Positions 1 through 9,440 of a stretch of DNA of 14,342 nt are shown here, in pieces (the first letter of the stretch is position 1; every line of letters begins with the position of its first letter). The translations under genes and the position numbers were made by a program. A model generated the notes under the pieces. The model saw only the letters and a program-made list of their open reading frames with translations. It was not told the DNA's origin and ran no database searches. Source of the DNA: Gonium pectorale (Eukaryota; Chlorophyta; Chlorophyceae; Chlamydomonadales; Volvocaceae); assembly GCA_001584585.1 (NCBI GenBank), contig LSYV01000040.1, positions 175,097-189,438 on the forward strand. Direction: 5' to 3'.

Positions 1-650
1 AACATGGCATGTGCCTGCTCCACTGGGGGAAGATGGAGGCCTTGTGAATGCGGCAGACGTGGGCGCGGCGGCAGCCGACCTTGCGAAACGACAGCGTGTG
101 AGAACGCACGCCTGCCGAGCGGTCTTGTGGCAGGGGGTCATCCCGGCAAAGCGCTCCTAGCAGCGCTACCTCCCAGACCCCACACCTGTTGCCAAGGGGC
201 ACATGCGGCCGTCCGCACCCCACAATTGCAGGTCTGTCCGGGTCTGGTCCGGTCTGGCCGGGCTGTACAATCTCACGTGTTGTAACAGCACCAGCGATCG
301 AAGCGCAGTCGTCAGCAGACAGCAGAGCTCCCGAGAGCCCTTGACACCTCTCACCAATCACATTGAGGGGTAGTTCCGTGAGCCGGTTGAGCCAGCTTCC
401 CCCGGACCCATGGGTCGGTCCAGCCGCCGCCCCAGTCGCCCCGCCATCAGTCTCCATGCCGGATCCCGCTGCCGCCGCCTCCTGGGCGTCCGCTGTCGCA
501 GCCCACTCCGCCAGGCGGCGTAGCAAAGCGCGTGTGTGCTCGGCGGCCTCCACGGCGGGCGCATCCTGGCCCTCACCCGCCTGCCCGGCCGCCGCCAGGT
601 CCGCCGTGTGTTGCCGCAGCAACATAAACGCCTCCGTCAAGAGGCCACAC
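1..650 (-). other. HOS1: HOS1-like exon 7 and open frame running to the left edge
   Basis: The exon opens after acceptor ccctcgcag; the split arginine completes from AG+G, then CGLLTEAFMLLRQH follows. An acidic/alanine-rich linker leads to SWLNRLTELPLN, resembling the VDRIIELPWN part of HOS1. The frame then has no stop as far as base 1. Two readings are possible. A donor ggtgag at about 355 could end the exon, with a later exon near 170-1 (WEVALLGALCRDDP has some HOS1 flavour), but that donor is phase 1 and the nearest acceptor (caacag, about 181) would need phase 2. Alternatively the exon simply reads through. I cannot decide between them from sequence alone. Confidence in coding is high for 650-360 and low below 355. 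Confidence 0.5.
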
Positions 651-3544
651 CTGCGAGGGCCATATCAATAAGTGAGAAACTGTGTGTGCCAACTGCACCA
701 TTGCCAAGCACTCATTTGTTACATAACAATTCACACGCTCGCCTACCGCATCGCCTACAACCTTCAGTCCACGCAGCGCACACCGCAGTAACGCGACTCT
801 CACGCTGCCGCTGCCGCGCCCTGCAGCAGCCCGGCCACCCACCCACCTGAGCCGGACCTCCAGTAGCGTCACAGCCTGCTGCAGCGACCGACATGGCCGC
901 CTGCTGGAGGGGCCCACCGCCTCGGAGCCCGCCTGGCCACGGTCCACAGCGAGCGCCACGTCCGGGCGGCCCAGAGCCAGCAGCGCCTGTCACGCGTCAG
1001 ACAGGGACGTGGAGCGCGGGAGCCGCACCGGAGGTTGCTACTTCTGAGCACAACAGGCAACACAATCATGTATGGTACGGCATGCCCGCAGTGAAAGCTA
1101 CACGCGGGCAGGAAACTTGGCTCCTCGTGAGCGAGGTCATGTACGGGTCGCGTACGGGTCGAGGAGGAAAGCCGCGTCGTAGCCGCGCAGCCCAGCCCGG
1201 CTCATCCCAGGCCAGCGCACCTCGATGCAGGCGAAGGGTGTGGACGGCGAGACGCAGGCCGGCAGCAGCGCGCACGCTCGAGCCAGGTGAGGGTCCTCCG
1301 TCCCCGGGGCGTCTGCGGGCCGCAGCGGGGCCAAAGGCGCACGCGACGGGCGCGGAAACGTCACTTCCAGCAGACATGACAGTCAATCTAACGCTGTGGC
1401 CATGCGGACCGTCCCTACACCCCGTCCAGGCAACGGCCACTAGCCGGTGAAAGCCCACGAAAGCCCAGGGTTCTGCCGTTCGAGGCAAAGAAGATGGGAG
1501 CCGGGACCTACCCGGCGCCGCGCAGTCCAGGAGGTAGTAGCACTGCCACAGCCCCACGTCCCCCGCGCTCAGCCGGAACGTCCGCCGGAGGTCCTCCAGC
1601 ACCGCCTCCGCCCGCCCCCCGCCGGCCTGCGCCTCGGCGCCTGGCGCCACCTGTGGCGGCGCCGGTTGGCCCGTGGGTCCGTCCAGCAGGCCGGCGTCCT
1701 GCAGGTAGTAGGCCAACAGCGCCAGCTTGGCTGCCCAGGTGGCCGGCTCCACATCGCGCACGAGGAGCAGCAGCGTGTGGAGCATGTGCTGCACGGAGGA
1801 GGAGGGGTAGGCGCCAGAGAGGGACAGCGCCTGGTAGGGGGCCGCGGTGGGGAGGGGGAAACGGCAAGGGAGACGGAGAGGTGAGGATACGCGTCTGGCG
1901 CCTTTCCCTGGCAAGGTAAACATATGTGGGTGCGAAGCGGACGCAAGTCTGCCCAACTAAGGCGCTGAGTATTACACTACGCGCTACCTGCGCCCCAGCA
2001 CTACATCACCTTTTGCCGCCCAGCACCAGCTACCCATCAGCTCATGGGGCTGAGCTTGCTCTGCCCTGCCCTGCCCGGCGGGACCCCGGCTCTCGTGCGC
2101 TGCGGCAGCAAGCCCACTCCGCCCTGCTTGTCGCATTGCCACCGGCGCCCTCTCCCCAGCACTGCCCGACGAAGGTCCCCCCAAGAACCTGCCAGAGCCT
2201 TCCCCCACGCCAGCGGCCCTCCCACACCTTGAGCAGCGAGTCCAGGAACAGCGGCCGGGGCGCTGCACGCGTGCGGCGAGCGGCCACCGCCCGGCTCCAC
2301 TCGACGTAGGAGCCGAAGCGGCCGCCCACCGCCCCGCGCGGCTCCGCCAGACCCTGCCGTGCCACCCAGTCCATGACCTGCCAGGGAGGGGCGGTGGGGG
2401 ACGGCAGCGTCGGGCACCCAGCCACCAGGGACGGGCGGTGGTAGCTTAACAGGCTCCCCAAAGGGGAGTCGGTATGAGCTCCCTTCTGCGCGCGCCAAAT
2501 GCCTAAGCACCTATCCCGTTCGGTGGGCCGTAGGGCCGTCCGTGCGTGCTCCGGCCCTCCGGCCCTGGAAGCTGAAAGCCGGACAGCCAGGGCCCGTGAG
2601 CAGATTGACCGAGAGCCTCACATGCCCACGCCGGCTGCAGTTCGCACCTGGAACGCCTGCTCCAGGAGGATGGACGTCCTAAGCTCCGCCTTTACGGACA
2701 GCCTGCAGGGGGTTGAGAGGTTGAGAGCCGTCTCGTTGGCAGACTTACAAAAACGAAAGCCCCTTGGAGCGACACACAGGATGAGGCAGGCAGGCAGACA
2801 GACCTGCCGAGCTGCAGGCCTTTGACAACATAGCTGTATGCGAGTGGAAAGATGTCCCTCCCCAACACAGCGTTGCCTCTTCGCGCCTCTGCGCGCGTCG
2901 AGGCCATAAGCTACCGGTCGCTGTGCCTGCCTGCCTCGCGGCCTAGCCTCACCCCTGACAGCATGCCCTCACCCCCCGGATTGCTTGGCGCACCTGTCCT
3001 GTGCAGGTGCGGCCACCGTCGCGCCCTGCGCTGCTAGCGCACTGCCGCCGGCCGCGATGGCGCGGATGCGGTCCAGAGCACGGAGCACCGTCGTGAGGAT
3101 GCGTATCTGGGACAGCTGCCGCTGCAGCGGTCCCGCCTGGAAGGCCAGAAAGGCCGAATCCGATTGGAGAGCTGACGTGGCGGCCTGCTCTGCGGCTTGC
3201 AGGGCGGCCTGCGCCCAGGCCTTGACGAAGCCCCCGTCCAGGAGGTACGCCTCAAGCGGGTCGTTGGAGGTGAGGTGGCGGTCCGCGCACACGACTTCAA
3301 CATAGTCCAGGATCCAGCATCCCAGGCCGCCCGTCAATGCGGCATCAAAGACCGCCAGGTAGCGCTCCTTTGGGGTGGCGTCGGGGGTGCCGTGCGGGAT
3401 GAGCCCCGCGCTGCGGCACGTCGCGTGCAACGAGTCCAGGATGCGGCTGCCGTCTGCGCGCTTTAGGTGGAGCTCCTTCAGGTTGCACGCCGCCAGGGCG
3501 GACAGCGCGGAGGCCGCAGCTGTCGCCTGGGGACTTGGCGCCAT
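1..3544 (-). CDS. HOS1: HOS1-like nuclear pore/ELYS-domain protein, RING-less, C-terminus beyond left edge
   Basis: Seven exons join in phase on the minus strand: 3544-2973, 2702-2648, 2377-2228, 1830-1512, 1312-1221, 986-847 and 650 leftwards. The start is the ATG at 3544 (context gccATGG). Residues NLKELHLKR, AGLI, ERYLAVFDAAL, LTSNDPLEAYLLDGGFVKAW (exon 1), VMDWVARQGL (about 210), SGAYPSSS and LALLAYYLQDAGLL (from about 264), LWQCYYLLD, LARACALLP, ALLALGRPDVAL and RCGLLTEAF (about 443) follow, in order, the layout I know from Arabidopsis HOS1 and its ELYS-like region. In plants HOS1 sits at the nuclear pore (with Nup96 and RAE1), supports mRNA export and cold/flowering control, and is a RING E3 ligase. 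Here the segment between NLKELHLKR and AGLI is only about 20 residues in one uninterrupted exon, so the RING is missing. At least 540 residues are visible. A nucleoporin-type role is inferred; ligase activity is unlikely. The family call is firm and the exon 7 end is uncertain. Confidence 0.83.
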
Positions 3545-3969
3545 GGCTAGGGAGACGAACCCACACACCGGCCGCGCTGAGCTATGTTTGACGTTATGGC
3601 GCCTAGATCAGCATTGTGAAGGCGGTAATCCGGGGCGTCACTCGCTGCCTCGCAGCACGATCGCTGCCAGCGCGCGCTTCAAAGTTTGTAAAGGGCAGCC
3701 TCGAGGAAGCTTACTGAGGTTCACCAAACGTTACTGTTCATGCTTCTTAGTGATACTCTTGCGCCTAAGCGATACTCCGCCGCACGGCACTCTGGGACGA
3801 GAGCGCCAGCCGGCGATATACATCGGCCCTGCACCGGACCTACTCAATTGCACACTCTTCTGCTGCGCCTAATGGACGCGTGTATATAACATATCGCTCG
3901 CCATTGGCATTTCCAGTGTGTTGCGAGTGTAGCGAGTCGGCGGCGCCGGCCGCCTGAGAGGCGGTCAGG
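3545..3969. promoter_or_regulatory. Divergent promoter between HOS1-like and Pescadillo genes
   Basis: These 425 bases separate the two start codons (3544 minus and 3970 plus), so they should hold both 5' UTRs and both core promoters. I see a TATA-type element facing right (3883-3889) and no equally good one facing left. No convincing reading frame crosses the region. A near-repeat of gatactc occurs at about 3750-3780; its meaning is unknown. Confidence 0.6.
3883..3889 (+). promoter_or_regulatory. TATA box of Pescadillo gene
   Basis: The sequence tatataa lies 81 bases before the Pescadillo ATG. With the usual 25-30 base spacing, transcription would start near 3915-3920 and leave a leader of about 50 bases. 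It is the only clear TATA match in the intergenic region. The role is inferred from position and match only. Confidence 0.5.
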
Positions 3970-6900
3970 ATGGGCAAGAAGCTTAAGAAGGTGTGCCTCG
4001 GCAAGGATTGAAGGCTCCTAGGAGGCTGCGGGGAGGAGTCTCGGCAGTCTCATGAATCGTCCGTGCTGTTCTTCCGCAGGGAAAGACGGGCAATGCAGCA
4101 CAGTACATCACCCGAACTCAGGCGGTTCGCAAGCTGCAGCTCCGGCTATCGGAGTTCAGGTGGGGCTGAGGGTGTCCCGACCGGGCGGCGGGCGGCGGCC
4201 GGCTGTGTGTGCAGCTCTGTTTTGTAAAACTGAATTGAATCCATGATAAGCATATAATGGGATTTCTTGTGAGGCCGTTAACCCCGATGGTGTGCAGGCG
4301 GCTGTGCATCCTCAAGGGAGTTCACCCCCGCGAGCCCAAGAAGAAACCTAAGGGAGCCAACAAGACCTACTACCATACGAAGGATATCAACTGGCTGGCT
4401 CATGAGCCGCTGCTGAACACCTTCAGGTGCGTACTCAGGGTTTCGTGTCAAGGCCCTGCACATTGCCAGTCCTCTCGAATGTGAAGTTCACTCCCCGGGC
4501 AGCTCTTCTAACCCTGTTGCTGCCTGAATTCCTATAGGAACATCAAGGCGCACGACAGAAAGATCCGGAAGGCGCGCGCTAAGCAGAATGCCGATCTCGC
4601 CAAGCGGCTGAGCCAGCTCAAACCCACGTACCGGCTGGACCACCTTGTCAAGGAGAGGTGGGTTGTGCGTTTTGGCATGGAGGTGCTGGGCGGGTTTCCA
4701 TGGACAGAGAATGCCACGCTACCATCTTTTTAATGCTACTATTGCATCGGCGGTCCATGCGATGTGTTTACCGCCTCCCCTCCCCTCGTCATCAGTTGTC
4801 TACCAACCGAGTGACGCCCATCCCTTTCTTCCTCGACCTTAGCATACCCCATTCATCGCGATGTGTCCACCAGGTACCCGTCATTCGTGGATGCCCTTCG
4901 CGACATGGACGACGCCCTCACGATGGTGCACCTCTTCGCGACGCTGCCCGCGGAGAGCAAGTACGACATCCCCACCACGGTGAGGTGGGTTTCGCGTCAG
5001 GGGTCAGGTTTCGGGCAGCTGTCGAGACCCCGCCGGCAGCCGTCTTGCCGTACACATCCTGCCCGGTGGCGCTTTGGACACCGGCGGAGCGCCCGCCCGT
5101 TCCCACCTGCAGCTCATGCCGCTGTCCCAACCGTGTGCGGCCTCCCGCGCTCATCCCTCCTCACTGCACCCTCTCCGCCCCGCCCCCACCCGTGCCACTT
5201 CCACCCTTGCACCCTCCAGGCGGTGCACACGGCCCGCCGGCTGGCGCTGGAGTGGCAGGCGTACATCGTCCGCTCGGGGGCGCTGCGGCGCGTGTTTGTG
5301 TCGGTCAAGGGCTACTATTTTCAGGCGGAGCTGCTGGGGCAGTCTGTCACATGGCTGGTGCCGCACGCGCTGAGCCAGGTGCTGCCCGCGGACGTGGACT
5401 ACCGCGTGATGCTGACGTTCCTCGAATTCTACAACACGCTGCTGCAGTTCGTCAACTTCAAGCTGTACCATATGCTGGGGGTGAGCTGGATTGATGGGTG
5501 TGATGGGGGATGGGGTGGCCAGGTGCTGCGTGGCCGCATTGCGGGGGCGGTCGGCGTGGGCAACGCGAGGCTGGTGGCTGGGGCGGCGAGCAGGCCCGGC
5601 TGGGATTGTGAAGAAAGGGTGAAGGAATGGGTGGTGGCTCCCCGTGTTGGCTTGAGCACCGCGCTTGCAGCCACGCTTCCTGCTGCCGCCTCCTGCTGCC
5701 AAGTAGCGCATACACACACACGACGTGGGTGATGATAACTCTTGTCCTGAGCTGCATACGCACCCAGTTCCTGGGGGCAGCGGCTCCTGATGAATTTACA
5801 ATATGTCATAGTTACACTGACACGTCGGAAGCACGGCAAGGCGGCAGCAGGCAGGCGCACTGAACACGCACAAGCTTCAAGTCTGGGTTGGCTGGCGTTT
5901 GTCTTGCAAGCGGCCGCAACTCGGCATACTCTCCCAACCCCAACCCGACTGGGTGAACGCGCGATTTGGTGTGCCGTGTTCCGTGTGCCGGTTGTAACGC
6001 TCGCCGCCGCCGCTCCGCCGCTCCCCCGTGTGTGCCTTCGTCCGCAGCTGCGCTACCCCCCGGTGCTGGACAAGCGGCTGGAGGAGGCGGCCGCGGAGCT
6101 GGCAGGGATCATGAAGGTGAGGGCGGGGGAGGGGCCGTCTTCCCGGGGGAGATGCGGCGACGCGGGTGTGTGTACCCCGGTGGCAGTCTACCGCGCGCTG
6201 CGAGTTAATAAGTGCTTTGGCGTGTCAGGGGCAGGGTCAGTTTTCGTCCGGCGTTGTGCCCTAGACGCTTGGCTTCCTCCGGTGACAGGGTGTTGACCTC
6301 TCCGGGCGGGGTCCCTCTGCAGCACATTGCGGCCCTTGACTAAGAATAAAGTGCATTGCCCGTTGCCTCCACTCAGGACATCGCTGGCGTCCGCGACGTG
6401 GCCGAGGGTGACCGCGCACAAGGCGCCGGTTCCGGCGAAGGCGCCGCCGGTGCCGATGGCGGCGACGCGGACGCGTCGGACCCGCAGATGCGCGCCCGCA
6501 TTGAGAGCCTCCAGACGCGCCTGCGCGAGATCGTGGGCGTGGAGGAGGCGGAGGGCGACGCCGATGCGGCCGACGTGGAGGAGGAGGACGAGCCTGACAG
6601 CGAGGCGGACGGCGAGGAGGACGATGAGCCCCCGGTGCTCGACTCTGGCGGCGAAGATGATGATGAGGACGACGAGGAGGAGGAGGAGGAGGGTGGCGCC
6701 AAGCTGGACGCTGCCGCGCGCAGCGGCGGCAAGGCCAGCACCTCGACGGCGGCGCTGCTTGGCGACGATGACGACGACGAGGACGATGACGACATGCCAG
6801 CGGACCGCCGCGCCGACGCCGCCGACGTGGACGCAGGCACGCGGGCTGCCGGCGGCGCGCTGGGCCCCGACGTGGACCCGAGCGACGAGGCGGCGCTGTG

Positions 6901-8914
6901 TCGGCACCTGTTCCGCGGGCTGGTATTCTTCCTGGGCCGGGAGGTGCCGCGCGAGCCGCTGATGCTGGTGGTGCGGGCCTTTGGCGGCGTGGCGGCCTGG
7001 GATGGCGAGGGCTCGCCGTATGAGGAGACGAGCGAGGCCATCACGCATCAGGTGGGTGTTGGTGGGAAGGGCTGCCGACGTGGGGGGGGTCCGTGGGCGA
7101 GGAGGCAAGCGGGCGGCGGTGAGACACACCCGCGGTGGCTGGTGTTGCCCAGGGGTTCTGCGTGGCACGACGAAGGCTTGCAATCCTTCCTGCTTCACCT
7201 TCCAAGCCTAGATAGCCACCTTCTGCTGCCATATGTGAGAACCTAAGCACTCATTCACTTCCGCTCCTTACCCCGCCCGCGTGCGTCTCTTTCCCATGAT
7301 TCACACCAGGTCGTTGACCGGCCGCGCCAGGGCCACCGCTTCCTCTCTCGAGAGTACGTGCAGCCGCAGTGGGTCTTCGACTCTGCCAACTTCCGGGTGC
7401 TCATGGCCGCGGACCTGTACGCGCCAGGCGGAGTGCCGCCGCCGCACCTGTCGCCCTTCGTGGGGGAAACCGACGAGAACGGCTACACGCCGGACTTCGC
7501 CAAGACCGTACGCCGGTTACAGGTGGGTGGTGCCGACATGGCCGGGCAGTAGGGGTGTGTGTGGGGGGGGGGTCACTGCGCGTGCATGTTCCTTGTACCT
7601 TTCGGAGATCATTGCCGCCTTGTGCTCCTCCCTGTCTAGAAGGGTTCATGGGGCCTGGAAGCGTTTCGGTGCTGGGAGTTCGGCGCAACGCGTATGTGCG
7701 TGCCTCACCACCGGTGGGGCGCAGCGCTGCGTGGAAGGGGCGGCCGTTTGAGGCTCCTAGGCTGCATTCAATGCACCCTCAGTACTTTATGGGCACGCAC
7801 CTGGCCTACCTACGGGAGTGGTCTGGTGGTGATATCACAACTGAGGACACTGACGGGCTCAATCCGGCCTGCCCTGCCTGTGGTGGTGGGCAGCGTCACT
7901 GATTGCCCCACACCCCGCGAGCGCACTTTCGTTTTTCGAACCATCTTGGCCGTGTTTTTCCCCATTCACTCGCACCTTGTGGGCACGCCGCCTCTATCGG
8001 CCGCCTCCTTCACCGATCGGCCGCCCCTCTCGATGCATGCGATGCAGGACGCCGCGCACGCCGCTCGCCTCCGCGCCGCGGGTCTGGCGCTCAAGGGCGC
8101 CGATGGCAGCGAATTTGTTGGTGAGGGCGTTGCCGCCGGCGGCGAAGGTGCCGACGGCGCCGACGCGCAGGCCGCCGCGGGCGTCGACCTGGAGGCTGCG
8201 GAGCGGGTGTACGCCGCCGAGCTGGCCAAGGAGGTCAAGCAGTCGCGCAAGCGCTCCGCCGCGGAGGCAGCGGGCAGCGACGGCGGCGACGAGGAGCAGG
8301 AGGATGAGGACAACGAGGACGCTGACGGCGACGAAGCGGGCGGGGACGAAGATGACGACGAGCAGGACGACGCGCCGCCGCGCAAGAAGCGCGCCGCTGG
8401 CAAGGCAGAGCCCAAGGCTACTAAGAAGGGTGCCGCTGCGACGGCGTCCAAGGACAAGGACCAGGACGAGGAGGCGGCCATGGCGGACATAATGATGACG
8501 CGCAAGACTCGCAAGATGTACAACAACATGAAGGCTAAGGAGGCCACCAAGCGCGAGCAGGCGGAGCAGCTGGAGGCCAAGAAGGCCAAGCTGGCCGCTG
8601 CGGGCGCCGTCGGGCCCATGGGTCAGGCCAAGGCGCAGGCGGCTGCGGCAGCGGCGGTTCAGCCAGCAGCAGCACCTTCGGCGGGCAAGCGCGGTGCTGC
8701 GGCGGCGGCAGCAAAGGCCGGCGATGGGAAGGAGGGGAGCAAGGGGAAGGGGGCCAGGGCGGAGGCGAAGGAGGGGAAGGCTGCGCCTGCCAAGGCGGAT
8801 GGGAAGAGCGCCGCTGCGAAGGCGGACGGGAAGGGGGCAGCTGCGAAGGGGGACGGGAAGGGCACCGCTGCGCAGGCCAAGGGCCAGGCGCCGACCAAGC
8901 GGCAGAAGCGGTGA
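3970..8914 (+). CDS. PES: Pescadillo homologue (BRCT ribosome-biogenesis factor), ten exons, complete
   Basis: Ten exons join in phase: 3970-3990, 4080-4159, 4298-4426, 4538-4657, 4874-4979, 5220-5480, 6048-6116, 6377-7051, 7310-7522 and 8048-8914 (846 residues). In its family Pescadillo (yeast Nop7) joins BOP1 and WDR12 in the nucleolar PeBoW complex for 27S pre-rRNA processing and 60S assembly. The Pescadillo N-domain fills residues 8-260: [117 protein letters not shown]. The BRCT domain spans about 435-540, with [19 protein letters not shown], the tryptophan of QPQWVFDS (W508) and PPHLSPFV. A basic motif near 703-740 ([14 protein letters not shown]) matches the family C-terminus. Plant PES is about 590 residues; the excess is acidic tracts (about 315-370, 391-402, and early in exon 10) plus a Lys/Ala tail. 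The start ATG has A at -3. Confidence 0.96.
6530..6795 (+). repeat. Acidic low-complexity tract in Pescadillo (GAG/GAC/GAT runs)
   Basis: Between the Pescadillo N-domain and the BRCT domain, exon 8 carries two long Asp/Glu-rich stretches built from gag, gac and gat codons (about residues 315-370 and 391-402). Pescadillo proteins generally have an acidic linker; this one is longer than I expect from plants. The trinucleotide composition creates long antisense and shifted frames (poly-Ser, poly-Leu/Val) that are shadows, not genes. The tract probably acts as a flexible acidic spacer; this is inferred. Confidence 0.75.
8783..8880 (+). repeat. 27-bp in-frame repeat in the Pescadillo C-terminal tail
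   Basis: Three adjacent 27-base units (8783-8809, 8810-8836, 8837-8863) and a partial fourth encode a nine-residue repeat A-[AP]-A-K-[AG]-D-G-K-[SG]. They sit in a Lys/Ala/Gly-rich tail (about residues 745-846) that ends TKRQKR. The composition resembles a histone H1 tail. The unit length is a multiple of three, so copy number can change without breaking the frame. Nucleic-acid binding or nucleolar retention is a reasonable guess, not shown. Confidence 0.8.
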
Positions 8915-9440
8915 CGCGGAGGCATGAGTGGTGTGTAGGCGCAGGCCGCTTAGGACGACATGACTTTCAACACTTGGGAACTGATTACAACCTGGCCAGG
9001 ATGCATGCACTGAGTGGCTTTTTGTTCATTCTAATGAAGCAGCGATGGCAGTACGAGAGAGCGGTCCGTTTTGCCACTCTCATGCTGCATCGCTGTTGCT
9101 GACGTACTTCAGACGCTTTGCTGTGCAAGCGTTGAAACCAACAGACAAGTGCATACAATCGCAGTAGGCTGTCGCTGACACCGGCCCTCTCAAGCTATCG
9201 TAGCGGTTATGACGTGTTACGACGTTTTGGTGGAAATCAAGCGGTGGAGTTTTACTCAGCTTCCGTGAAGCTTGGTGGTGAAATGGTGTAGCCCTCGGTT
9301 TGGCTGCCAGGAGCTGTTTCCGTTGTCTCTTCACACATGTTCTCTTGTGGTGAGCGTCGGTTGCGCCGCCGGATATGTGTCTGCGGTGAGGGTTGCAGCG
9401 CATTGCGTAGCGCTCCTCTTGTAAGCTGAACACATGAACT
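8915..9440 (+). other. Probable Pescadillo 3' UTR
   Basis: The segment runs from the Pescadillo stop codon to just past the first TGTAA on the plus strand. GC content drops relative to the coding exon, and I see no credible coding sequence on either strand. Volvocine algae commonly have 3' UTRs of several hundred bases, so about 520 bases is plausible. The end point is inferred. Confidence 0.5.
9420..9424 (+). terminator. Candidate poly(A) signal TGTAA for Pescadillo
   Basis: TGTAA is the usual polyadenylation signal of Chlamydomonas and its relatives. This is the first copy on the plus strand after the Pescadillo stop codon, about 505 bases downstream. Cleavage would be expected 10-20 bases later. 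The assignment rests on the motif and its position. Confidence 0.45.

Noticed and set aside
4658..5494. A 278-codon plus-strand frame across Pescadillo introns 4 and 5.
   Set aside because: It reads exon 5 and exon 6 in the wrong frame; the spliced model accounts for the conserved Pescadillo residues.
6188..7198. A 336-codon minus-strand frame opposite Pescadillo exon 8.
   Set aside because: It is the antisense of the acidic tract (GAG/GAC runs read as Leu, Val and Ser) and has no recognisable domain.
7694..8047. Upstream extension of the last Pescadillo exon as one long frame.
   Set aside because: It crosses intron 9; the acceptor gatgcag at 8047 and donor at 7522 join in phase, and the extension has no family match.
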